From positions 1 to 64,000 of the forward strand of contig NZ_WTFF01000004.1 of the NCBI RefSeq assembly GCF_019400985.1: a DNA stretch of 64,000 bases. The letters are read 5' to 3'. A model generated the notes under the pieces. The model ran no database searches. It worked only from the letters and a program-made list of their open reading frames with translations, and was not told where the DNA came from. This DNA is from Streptomyces bambusae. GTDB taxonomy: Bacteria > Actinomycetota > Actinomycetes > Streptomycetales > Streptomycetaceae. The position numbers and the translations under genes were made by a program. Shown here piece after piece: positions 17,451 to 24,801 of the stretch (positions are counted from its first letter, which is position 1; the number at the start of each line of letters is the position of its first letter).

Positions 17451-18104
17451 TCACGCCGCGGTGGGTGCCCGCAGCCGGCAGTGGACGTCGACGATGCCCT
17501 CGACGGAGTGGGTGAGGCGTTCCGCCAGGGGGATCAGGTTCCGGTCCTTGACCTCGCCGGTCAGGGTGGCGACGCCGTGGGACACCGTGATCCTGACGGC
17601 TTCGTGGGAGAGCGGGAACAGGCGCTCGACGACGGTTCGGCGGATCTCGGCGGTGAGGTCCTCGTCGGTGCGGAGGAACACCTTCAGGAGGTCGGCGCGG
17701 CTGACGATGCCCTTGAGGGTGCCGTCGGCGTCGACCACGGGGAGGCGCTTGATGCGCCGGTCGGCCATGAGGCGGGCGGCCTGGGGGAGGGTGGCGTCGG
17801 GGCGGATGGTGACGGCCGGGGCGCTCATCAGGTCCTCGGCGCGGGTGGAGCCCGCCTTGGCGGTGTCGCCGAGGCGGCGCATCTGTTCGATCAGGCCGGG
17901 GCGGTGCTCGTGGAACTCCTCCTTGGGCAGCAGGTCGGCCTCGGAGACCACGCCCACGACGCGGCCTTCGCCCTCGACGACGGGGAGGGCGGTCACCTTC
18001 CACCGCTCCATCGCGGCGGCGATGTCCTTGAAACCGGTGGCCGGGGTGACGGCGATGACCCGGGTGGTCATCACGTCGGCGACGGTGTACGGGGTGGAGG
18101 TCAT
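17451..18104 (-). CDS. CBS-pair/BON domain protein
   Basis: A 217-residue protein with two CBS motifs (YTVADVMTTRVIAV to VVGVVSEADLLPKEEF, and AEDLMSAPAVTIRPDATL to LKGIVSRADLLKVFL) and a C-terminal BON domain (VRITVSHGVATLTGEVKDRNL). CBS pairs sense adenine nucleotides and thus energy charge; BON domains are often membrane- or ligand-associated. It is the left edge of the stress island and divergent from the alcohol dehydrogenase, with three shared palindromes between them. Four further CBS-pair genes in the island resemble it, three of them with a BON domain. Confidence 0.92.
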   Translation of the reverse strand: MTSTPYTVADVMTTRVIAVTPATGFKDIAAAMERWKVTALPVVEGEGRVVGVVSEADLLPKEEFHEHRPGLIEQMRRLGDTAKAGSTRAEDLMSAPAVTIRPDATLPQAARLMADRRIKRLPVVDADGTLKGIVSRADLLKVFLRTDEDLTAEIRRTVVERLFPLSHEAVRITVSHGVATLTGEVKDRNLIPLAERLTHSVEGIVDVHCRLRAPTAA

Positions 18105-18227
18105 GGCAGGTCCTCAGCGTGCGTAGGCGCCTGGCGCGTGTGCAGGCGGGCGGGGTTCGCAACCTCGTGCCTCCACCGTGCTCCGCCGCCCACGGGCGGC
18201 GGAAGGGCCGCGCGGTGCACACCGCGG

Positions 18228-18400
18228 GGACCGTCCGGCCCACACAGGGCGCCTCCAGCTGCGGGGGACGACGACGGCGTGGATGTCGCCGGCAGGGGCG
18301 GGCAGCTCGGCCCAGTTGCGGCGGCGCAGGTCCGCGACACCCTGGAAGAGCCCGCGGGAGGGAGGGGTCGACCGGTCCCCGGCGAGGGCCCGACCGGCCC
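18228..18400. promoter_or_regulatory. Three GGnCCGnnCGGnCC palindromes between CBS and adh genes
   Basis: Sites: GGACCGTCCGGCCC at 18228-18241 (exact), GGGTCGACCGGTCC at 18365-18378 (one mismatch) and GGCCCGACCGGCCC at 18387-18400 (exact). The same inverted repeat recurs in front of most transcription units of the island and resembles the GGGAC-N4-GTCCC core of mycobacterial DosR boxes and the GC-rich OsdR boxes of Streptomyces. The rest of the 421-bp gap holds the leader repeats described separately. Confidence 0.7.
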
Positions 18401-18434
18401 AAGCGTGGTGGCGGGACGGAGGGACAGCCTGGCG

Positions 18435-18472
18435 TTGACACCTCTGTCGAGCGTGGACACCTCCGTCGGGCG
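18435..18472 (+). promoter_or_regulatory. 19-bp direct repeat with a TTGACA, likely adh promoter
   Basis: The 19-bp segments at 18435-18453 and 18454-18472 agree at 16 of 19 positions, and the first opens with TTGACA, a good -35 hexamer. It lies 54-91 nt before the dehydrogenase start and just downstream of two island palindromes. I cannot pick a convincing -10. Confidence 0.5.
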
Positions 18473-18487
18473 ACGACATCCGTAGAA

Positions 18488-18517
18488 CAGAGAGAAGCAG
18501 AGAGAAGCAGAGAGAAG
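18488..18517 (+). repeat. Three copies of CAGAGAGAAG in the adh leader
   Basis: A purine-rich decamer is repeated three times without gaps, immediately before AGAAGGCCGCGCC and the ATG. The last copy merges into the GAGAAGG that serves as ribosome-binding site, so the leader offers several staggered 16S-complementary tracts. Such low-GC purine runs stand out against the surrounding sequence. Confidence 0.8.
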
Positions 18518-18525
18518 GCCGCGCC

Positions 18526-19602
18526 ATGAAGGCACTCGTCTTCCACGGACCCGGACAGACCTCCTGGCAGGACGTCCCGGACCCCTCCGTCAAGGATGCC
18601 GCCGACGCGATCGTCCGGGTCGACGCCGTCACCATCTGCGGCACCGACCTGCACATCGTCAAGGGCGACGTCCCCGAAGTGAGCCCCGGCAGGATCCTGG
18701 GGCACGAGGCCGTCGGCACCGTCGTCGAGACCGGCGGCGACGTCCGCTCCGTCCGCCCCGGCGACCGCGTCCTGGTCTCCTGCATCTCCGCCTGCGGCCG
18801 GTGCCGGTTCTGCCGCGAGGCCCGCTACGGGCAGTGCCGCGGGGGCGGTGGCTGGGTCCTGGGCCACCTCATCGACGGCACCCAGGCAGAGTACGTACGC
18901 GTCCCCTTCGCGGACCTCTCCGTCCACCCGCTGCCCGGCGCCCTGGCGAGCCACGAGGCCGTCCTGCTCGCCGACATCTTCCCCACCTCGTACGAGGTCG
19001 GAGTCCTCAACGGCAACGTCCGCCCCGGCGACACGGTCGTGGTGGTCGGCGCCGGCCCCATCGGCCTGGCCGCCATCGCCACCGCGGGCCTCTACAGCCC
19101 GTTCCGTATCGTCGCCGTGGATCTGGCCGCCTCCCGGCTCACGGCCGCCCGTGAGCTCGGTGCCGATGCCACCGTGAGCGCGCGGGAGGAGCCCGAGCGG
19201 CTGGTGGAGGACCTGACCGAGGGGCTCGGCGCGGATGTGGTGATCGAGGCCGTGGGCGATCCCGCGGCGTTCGAGTTGTGCACCCGGATGGTGCGCCCCG
19301 GCGGCCGGGTGGCCAACATCGGCGTCCACGGCAAGCCGGCCGTCCTGCACCTCGAAGACCTGTGGATCAAGGACGTGACCCTCACCACCGGCCTGGTGGA
19401 CACCTTCTCCACGCCGATGCTGCTGCGGATGACGGCTGCGGGACGCCTGCCGGGATCCGCGTTGGTCACCCACCGCTTCGAGCTGGACCAGATGGAGGAG
19501 GCGTACGACGTCTTCTCCCGCGCCGCCGACACCGGCGCCCTCAAGGTCGTCCTCGGCGGACCGCAGCACGACACGGTCGCCGTACCGCCCCAGGAGCAGT
19601 GA
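18526..19602 (+). CDS. Zinc-dependent alcohol dehydrogenase (medium-chain)
   Basis: A 358-residue MDR-family dehydrogenase. The catalytic-zinc site is seen in TICGTDLH and GHEAVGTV, and the structural zinc lobe in CISACGRCRFCREARYGQC. The Rossmann motif VVGAGPIGLAA is near residue 173. NAD-linked alcohol or aldehyde turnover under low oxygen would regenerate cofactor, fitting the island. It heads a run of coupled genes (HTH-PNPOx protein, 42-codon ORF, GH65 enzyme). Dehydrogenases of this subgroup occur in actinobacterial dormancy islands. Confidence 0.9.
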   Translation: MKALVFHGPGQTSWQDVPDPSVKDAADAIVRVDAVTICGTDLHIVKGDVPEVSPGRILGHEAVGTVVETGGDVRSVRPGDRVLVSCISACGRCRFCREARYGQCRGGGGWVLGHLIDGTQAEYVRVPFADLSVHPLPGALASHEAVLLADIFPTSYEVGVLNGNVRPGDTVVVVGAGPIGLAAIATAGLYSPFRIVAVDLAASRLTAARELGADATVSAREEPERLVEDLTEGLGADVVIEAVGDPAAFELCTRMVRPGGRVANIGVHGKPAVLHLEDLWIKDVTLTTGLVDTFSTPMLLRMTAAGRLPGSALVTHRFELDQMEEAYDVFSRAADTGALKVVLGGPQHDTVAVPPQEQ

Positions 19603-19607
19603 TCACC

Positions 19608-20309
19608 GTGAAGAGGACCCCGAGCACCCCGGGCACCGGGAGCACCCGGCCCCAGCCGTCCGGTGAGACCCCCGGACGCACCGACCTGGGCCGCCGCCTC
19701 GCGGCCCGCCGCACCGAGCTCGGCCTGAGCCGCGAGGAACTCGGCCGGCGGTGCGGTGCGGACGGCCACTACATCTCCTACCTGGAGGAGCACGCCGCCT
19801 CGCCCTCCATGGGCACCCTCGTCCGGGTCGCCGACGCCCTCGGGATCACCCTGGACGACCTGACCGGCGCGAGCGCCGACCGGCCCCCGGGCCAGTCCGA
19901 CGCCCGCCGCGACATGGCGCTCGTCGCGCTCGACGAGGCCGAATGCCGACGGCTGCTGGGCACCCACGGCGTGGGCCGGATCGCGGTCTTCACCCCCGAA
20001 GGCCCCGCCGTCCTCCCCGTCAACTACATGGTGGCGGGCACCACCATCGCCTTCCGCACCGCCGCCGGGACGGCCGCCGCCCGGGCGACGGGGACCGAGG
20101 CCGCCTTCGAGATCGACCACATCGACGACGTGACCTCCGAGGGCTGGAGCGTCATGGCCGTGGGCGAGCTGGAGGCCGTCACCGACGCGGACGAACGCCA
20201 GCACCTGGTGGTCACGGCCCGTTCCCACCCCTGGGCCGGCGGCGTCCGCGTCCACTGGATGAAGCTCACTCCCGTCCGGCTCACCGGACGTCGCGTGGTG
20301 CACGCCTGA
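19608..20309 (+). CDS. XRE helix-turn-helix fused to a pyridoxamine-5'-phosphate-oxidase-like domain
   Basis: A 233-residue two-domain protein. Residues about 25-85 form an XRE/Cro-type HTH (LGRRLAARRTELGLSREELGRRCGADGHYISYLEEHAASPSMGTLVRVADALG). Residues about 100-230 form a PNPOx-like split-barrel starting DEAECRRLLGTHGVGRIAVF, the flavin- or F420/heme-binding fold found in DosR-regulon proteins such as Rv2004c neighbours and Rv3131-type islands. It may be a flavin-sensing regulator. GTG at 19608 has GGAG 11 nt upstream; GTG at 19599 overlaps the adh stop but is too close to that site. Its stop overlaps the next ATG. Confidence 0.85.
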   Translation: MKRTPSTPGTGSTRPQPSGETPGRTDLGRRLAARRTELGLSREELGRRCGADGHYISYLEEHAASPSMGTLVRVADALGITLDDLTGASADRPPGQSDARRDMALVALDEAECRRLLGTHGVGRIAVFTPEGPAVLPVNYMVAGTTIAFRTAAGTAAARATGTEAAFEIDHIDDVTSEGWSVMAVGELEAVTDADERQHLVVTARSHPWAGGVRVHWMKLTPVRLTGRRVVHA

Positions 20310-20437
20310 TGGACACCGTGCGCGCGGTCGTCCTCGATGCCGTCCGCGATGCCGTCCGCGCGTACCGGGACCCGGCGGACGGCCGGCCCCGGCTCGGCGC
20401 GGCGGCCCCCGGCGACGTCGAAGGCCGCCGGCCGTGA
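20309..20437 (+). CDS. 42-residue coupled ORF, possible relic of a HAD-phosphatase domain
   Basis: ATG at 20309 overlaps the upstream stop (TGATG) and its TGA overlaps the GH65 GTG (GTGA), so it is stitched into the operon on both sides. The start, VRAVVLD, looks like the first strand of a HAD phosphatase such as beta-phosphoglucomutase, but the catalytic DxDG is absent. In M. tuberculosis Rv2006 a HAD domain precedes a GH65 domain in one protein, so this ORF may be what remains of such a gene, or only a translational bridge. Confidence 0.5.
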   Translation: MDTVRAVVLDAVRDAVRAYRDPADGRPRLGAAAPGDVEGRRP

Positions 20438-22869
20438 CCGCGTCCTGGCACTGGGAGTACCCGCGCTACGACCCCAAGACCGAGCGCCTGGTCGAGTCCC
20501 TGTGCACCCTCGGCAACGGCCGCTTCGCCACGCGCGGCGCAGCCCCCGAGTGCACCGCCGACGCCGTCCACTACCCGGCCACCTACCTGGCCGGCTGCTA
20601 CAACCGCCTCACCTCCGCCGTCGCCGGACGCACCGTCTCCAACGAGGACCTGGTCCGGCTGCCGGACTGGACCGCCCTGCGCTACCGCTGCCTCCCGGAC
20701 GACCCCAACGGCCACGACAACCCCGACGTCCCTGACGGCGTACCGCACGGCGACTGGCTCACGCCGGACCACCCGTCGCTGCGCCACTGCCATGTCTCCT
20801 TGGACCTCCGGGCCGGGACGCTCACCCGCCGGATGCTCTTCCACGACGCCGAGGGCCGTCGGCTGGGCGTCACCCACACCCGCCTCGTCCACCTCGGCGA
20901 CCCGCACCTGGCCGCGCAGCGCACCGTGTTCCGCGCGTACGGATGGAGCGGCCGGATCGAGGTCGCGTCCGTACTCGACGGCGACGTCGCCAACGCCGGC
21001 GTGGAGCGCTACCACGACCTGGCCGGACGCCACTTCGTGGAGCACCGGGCCGGAGTGGACGCGGAAGGCACCGCCTGGCTGGACTGCACCACCTCGGCCT
21101 CCCGGGTACGGATCGGGCTCGCGGTCCGGACCTCCTCCCGGCCCGTGCCCACCGTCGAGCAGGCCTGCACGGCCGGCACCGCGACGCAGACGTCCGTCCT
21201 GCCGATCCGGCGGGGGCGGCCGGTCGTCGTCGTGAAGACCGCCGCCCTGTTCAGCTCGCTGGACCGTCCCCTCGCCGACCCCGTGCGACGCAGCATCGAG
21301 TACGCCCGCCACGCCCCGGCCTTCGCGACGCTGCTCGCGTCCCACCAGGCGTCCTGGCAGCGGATCTGGAGCGAAGGAGAGGTGGGGACGGACGGCGAGA
21401 CCGGCAGGATCCTGCGCCTGCACGCCTTCCACGTCCTGCAGACCCTCTCGCCGCACACCGCCGAGCTCGACGCCGGCGTCCCCGCCCGGGGCCTGCACGG
21501 GGAGGCGTACCGGGGGCACGTCTTCTGGGACGAGCTGTTCGTCGTGCCCTACCTGGCCCTGCACTTCCCCGTGACCGCCCGCGCCCTGCTGATGTACCGG
21601 CACCGGCGGCTGCCCGCGGCCCGGGAAGCGGCCCGCCGGGCCGGGGCGAAGGGCGCGATGTTCCCCTGGCAGAGCGGCAGTTCCGGAGCCGAGGAGACAC
21701 AGCGGCTGCACCTCAACCCGCGCTCCGGCCGCTGGCTGCCCGACCACTCGCACCTCCAGCGGCACGTGGGCTCGGCCATCGCCTGGAACGTGTGGCAGTA
21801 CGGCCTCGCCTCCGGCGACACCGCCTTCATGCACGGACCGGGCGCCGAACTCCTGCTGCACACCGCCCACTTCTGGGCCGACTACGCGACCTGGGACCCC
21901 GGCCTCGGCCGCTACCGGATCCGCGGCGTCCTCGGCCCCGACGAATACCACGACGCCTACCCGGACGCCGCCGCGCCGGGCATCGACGACAACGCCTACA
22001 CCAACGTCACCGCCGCCTGGGTACTGGCCCGCGCCCTCGACCTCTACCAGGAACTCCCGGCCGTCCGGCGCGCCGAGCTGCTCACCCACCTCGGCTGCGA
22101 GTCCGGCGATCTCGAAGGCTGGCGGGACGTGTCGCACCGCATGTACGTCCCGTTCCACCGCGACGTGATCAGCCAGTTCCACGGGTACGGCGACCTCGCC
22201 GAGCTCGACTGGGAGACGTACCGCGCCCGCTACCACGACATCCGCCGCCTGGACCGCATCCTGGAGGCGGAGGGCGACACCCCCAACCGCTACCAGGCGT
22301 CCAAGCAGGCCGACACCCTCATGCTCGGCTACCTCCTGCGCCCCGCGGAACTCGCAGGGATGTTCGCCCGGCTCGGCCACGCACTCGACGACGCGCTCTG
22401 GGACAGGACGGTCACGTACTACCTGCGCCGGACCTGCCACGGCTCCACCCTCAGCAGCCTCGTCCACGGCTGGGTCCTCGCCCGGCAGCAGGGCCCCGAC
22501 GCCTGGCGCTACTGCCGCGAGGCCCTCCTCGGCGACATCACCGACGTCCAGGGCGGCACCACCGGCGAAGGCATCCACCTCGGCGCCATGGCCGGCACCC
22601 TCGACCTCGTCGAACGCGGCATCGTCGGCCTCGACCCGGGCACCGACGGCCTGCACATCGACCCCGTGCCGCTCTCCGAGATCCCGGGCTCCGAGCTCTC
22701 CCTCTCCTACCTCGGCCACCGGGACATCCGCATCCGGTTCCGGCCGGGCCGCCTGGGCGTCAGCGTTCCGCCGTCGCTCCTCGGTCCGGTGCCCCTGGTC
22801 CTGCCCGGCGACCGGCGGGAGCGGGTCGCGGCAGGTCAGGAGCGGTGGTTCCGCCTGCCACCGGGCTGA
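20434..22869 (+). CDS. Glycoside hydrolase family 65 (alpha-glucoside phosphorylase type)
   Basis: An 811-residue GH65 protein with the three expected parts: N-terminal beta-sandwich, (alpha/alpha)6 barrel and small C-terminal sheet (ELSLSYLGHRDIRIRF). The general acid is Glu504 in GPDEYHD; KQADTLMLGYLL and GGTTGEGIHLGAMAG are the phosphate-binding and barrel-closing segments. Enzymes of this family phosphorolyse trehalose, maltose or kojibiose to beta-glucose-1-phosphate plus sugar. No beta-phosphoglucomutase is next to it. Its GTG overlaps the 42-codon ORF. A role in using storage glucosides during dormancy is inferred. Confidence 0.9.
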   Translation: MTASWHWEYPRYDPKTERLVESLCTLGNGRFATRGAAPECTADAVHYPATYLAGCYNRLTSAVAGRTVSNEDLVRLPDWTALRYRCLPDDPNGHDNPDVPDGVPHGDWLTPDHPSLRHCHVSLDLRAGTLTRRMLFHDAEGRRLGVTHTRLVHLGDPHLAAQRTVFRAYGWSGRIEVASVLDGDVANAGVERYHDLAGRHFVEHRAGVDAEGTAWLDCTTSASRVRIGLAVRTSSRPVPTVEQACTAGTATQTSVLPIRRGRPVVVVKTAALFSSLDRPLADPVRRSIEYARHAPAFATLLASHQASWQRIWSEGEVGTDGETGRILRLHAFHVLQTLSPHTAELDAGVPARGLHGEAYRGHVFWDELFVVPYLALHFPVTARALLMYRHRRLPAAREAARRAGAKGAMFPWQSGSSGAEETQRLHLNPRSGRWLPDHSHLQRHVGSAIAWNVWQYGLASGDTAFMHGPGAELLLHTAHFWADYATWDPGLGRYRIRGVLGPDEYHDAYPDAAAPGIDDNAYTNVTAAWVLARALDLYQELPAVRRAELLTHLGCESGDLEGWRDVSHRMYVPFHRDVISQFHGYGDLAELDWETYRARYHDIRRLDRILEAEGDTPNRYQASKQADTLMLGYLLRPAELAGMFARLGHALDDALWDRTVTYYLRRTCHGSTLSSLVHGWVLARQQGPDAWRYCREALLGDITDVQGGTTGEGIHLGAMAGTLDLVERGIVGLDPGTDGLHIDPVPLSEIPGSELSLSYLGHRDIRIRFRPGRLGVSVPPSLLGPVPLVLPGDRRERVAAGQERWFRLPPG

Positions 22870-22981
22870 GCCGGGCAGGTGCCGCTCCGCCTGCGGAAAC
22901 GTTGCACAGCCGAGCTCCTCGCGTGGCGGTGGCCCCCCGCCTCGCACACGCTGGAGGTAGCTCTCGGAAGGGGTGAAGGGC

Positions 22982-23431
22982 ATGGACACGCAGCAAGACG
23001 CTCCGCGGATCGTGGTGGGGATCGACGGCTCGCCCTCGTCCCAGGCCGCACTGCGCTGGGCGGTACGGTACGCCGGCCTGGTCGGCGGGAAGGTCGAGGC
23101 GGTCACGGCATGGGAGGTCCCCGGCGAGGCGTCGTGGTCGGCGCCGGCGGTGGACGCGACGTTCGACGAGGAGCAGGCCGAGCGGCTGCTGGTCGACGAG
23201 GTCCGCACCGTACTCGGGGAGGACGGAGCCTCCCTGGTGCACGAGAAGCTGGTGCACGGACACCCGGCCCAGGTCCTGGTGGAGGCGGCCGAGGGCGCCG
23301 ACGTGCTGGTCGTCGGCAGCCGCGGCCGCGGCGGCTTCCGCCGGGCGCTGCTCGGCTCGGTGGGCCAGCAGGTGGCGCTGCACGCCCCGTGCCCGGTGAC
23401 CATCGTGCGGCCGGACGTGCCCGCCGAGTGA
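22982..23431 (+). CDS. Universal stress protein, single domain
   Basis: A 149-residue UspA-fold protein. It begins PRIVVGIDGSPSSQAALRWA and carries the ATP-binding signature G-2x-G-9x-GS in VGSRGRGGFRRALLGSVGQQVALHAPCPVTIV. It is probably an ATP-binding stress factor. ATG at 22982 was preferred over GTG at 22973 because GGAAGG is better spaced. It stands 112 nt after the GH65 gene; no island palindrome is visible in that gap. Confidence 0.92.
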   Translation: MDTQQDAPRIVVGIDGSPSSQAALRWAVRYAGLVGGKVEAVTAWEVPGEASWSAPAVDATFDEEQAERLLVDEVRTVLGEDGASLVHEKLVHGHPAQVLVEAAEGADVLVVGSRGRGGFRRALLGSVGQQVALHAPCPVTIVRPDVPAE

Positions 23432-23554
23432 CCCCTCCGGGCCCGCGGCGGCACCGGCCCGGTCCCGCACCGGGCGCCGCAGCACGGGCGGACCGCGTCC
23501 CCGCGACGTAGCCGCGTCCCCGCCACGGAGCCGCGTCCCCGCCACGGAGCAAGA

Positions 23555-23568
23555 GGGCCGAACGGTCC
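23555..23568. promoter_or_regulatory. Island palindrome GGGCCGAACGGTCC before flavodoxin operon
   Basis: An exact match to GGnCCGnnCGGnCC, 90 nt upstream of the first flavodoxin gene. The identical 14-mer recurs at 30116-30129. Confidence 0.7.
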
Positions 23569-23658
23569 CCGCCAGGAGCCGTCCGACCCATGCGGAGGCG
23601 CCGCAGGCGGCGTGACAGTGGCATCAGCCCGCCTGGAGGAGACGAAGGAGGTCCCGCC

Positions 23659-24159
23659 ATGACCGCCAAGCGAGTCCTGGTCGCCTACGGGACCACGCAC
23701 GGTGCCACAGCAGGCATCGCCGAGCAGATCGGCGAGACCCTGCGCGAGGACGGCCTCGACGCCGTCGTCCTGCCCGCCGACGACGTCGACGACGTCCGCG
23801 GCTACGACGCGGTCGTGCTGGGCGGCGCCCTCTACGCCGGCCACTGGAGCGGCAAGGCCGAGCGCTGCGCCGAACGCAACGCCGACTCGCTCCGCCACCG
23901 CCCGGTCTGGCTGTTCAGCAGCGGCCCCCTGGACCGCTCCGCGACGGAGCACGACATCCCTCCCGTCCCCTCTGTGGCACGGCAGATGCAGCTCATCGGC
24001 GCGCGGGAGCACAAGACCTTCGGCGGCAGCATCACGGCCCGCACCCCCGGGCTCCTCGCCCGGTCGATGCTCCGACAGGGCAAGGGCGGGGACTACCGCG
24101 ACCCCGACCGCATCCGGACCTGGGCCCACCACATCAGCGGCGAGCTCGCCACCGCCTGA
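23659..24159 (+). CDS. Flavodoxin-domain protein (HemG-like)
   Basis: A 166-residue flavodoxin-fold protein. The FMN phosphate loop follows the first strand in VLVAYGTTHGATAGIAEQIG, and VVLGGALYAGHW forms the isoalloxazine loop. The family includes menaquinone-dependent protoporphyrinogen oxidase, and a role in electron transfer or heme supply at low oxygen is likely. AAGGAGG precedes the ATG. It heads an operon with the Rv1733c-like gene and a P-type ATPase. A close paralogue lies at 37194-37697. Confidence 0.9.
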   Translation: MTAKRVLVAYGTTHGATAGIAEQIGETLREDGLDAVVLPADDVDDVRGYDAVVLGGALYAGHWSGKAERCAERNADSLRHRPVWLFSSGPLDRSATEHDIPPVPSVARQMQLIGAREHKTFGGSITARTPGLLARSMLRQGKGGDYRDPDRIRTWAHHISGELATA

Positions 24160-24204
24160 ACCGGGCACCCGGCCCGGTGCACGTACGCGGCGCGGAGGTG
24201 AACC

Positions 24205-24801
24205 ATGGACGACCGGACGAGGGGACCGGGGACCAACCCGCTCCGACGGAAGGCCGACCGCACCCGCAGCCGCCTGCGCGCCGCCTTCGCCGTGGCCTGC
24301 CTGATCGCCGTGATCTGCGGTGTCGCCGTCGCACGGGCGACCTGGACCACGAGCAGCCGCGCCGCCGAGGCGGTCGCGGGCCACCGGCACGTCGTGACGG
24401 CCACCACCGTCGGCGGAACCAGCTACCACGCCGGGGACCGGCCGAGCGAGCGGACCGTCACCGTCGCCCGCGCCACCTGGCGCTACCCCGCCGACCGCGC
24501 GCACACCCACACCGTCCCCGTCCCGGCGGACACCCGCAAGGGAGACCCGGTCCGGGTGTGGGTCGACGACCTCGGCAACCCCGCCGCCGCGCCGCCCGGC
24601 ACGGCCGAACGCGCACTGGAGGCATTCGGCCTGGGCACGATGGCGGCCGGCGCGATCCTGCTCGTGTCCGGAGTCCTCGTCCGCGTGAGCCTCCGCATCG
24701 TCGACGTACGCAGCGCCCGCGCCTGGGAAGCCGAGTGGGAGGACGTGGAGCCCCGCTGGACCGGCCGGCTGCGCCCCGACCAGGGAGCGGACGATGGCTG
24801 A
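24205..24801 (+). CDS. Rv1733c-family two-helix membrane protein
   Basis: A 198-residue membrane protein. One helix ([17 protein letters not shown]) follows a basic N-terminus beginning [13 protein letters not shown], and a second lies near residues 145-165. A region of about 100 residues between them is probably extracytoplasmic, and the tail [13 protein letters not shown] is typical of the Rv1733c family. Rv1733c is a DosR-regulated latency antigen of M. tuberculosis of unknown biochemistry. Its 3' end overlaps the next gene's ATG by 8 nt, so it is co-translated with the P-type ATPase. Confidence 0.85.
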   Translation: MDDRTRGPGTNPLRRKADRTRSRLRAAFAVACLIAVICGVAVARATWTTSSRAAEAVAGHRHVVTATTVGGTSYHAGDRPSERTVTVARATWRYPADRAHTHTVPVPADTRKGDPVRVWVDDLGNPAAAPPGTAERALEAFGLGTMAAGAILLVSGVLVRVSLRIVDVRSARAWEAEWEDVEPRWTGRLRPDQGADDG

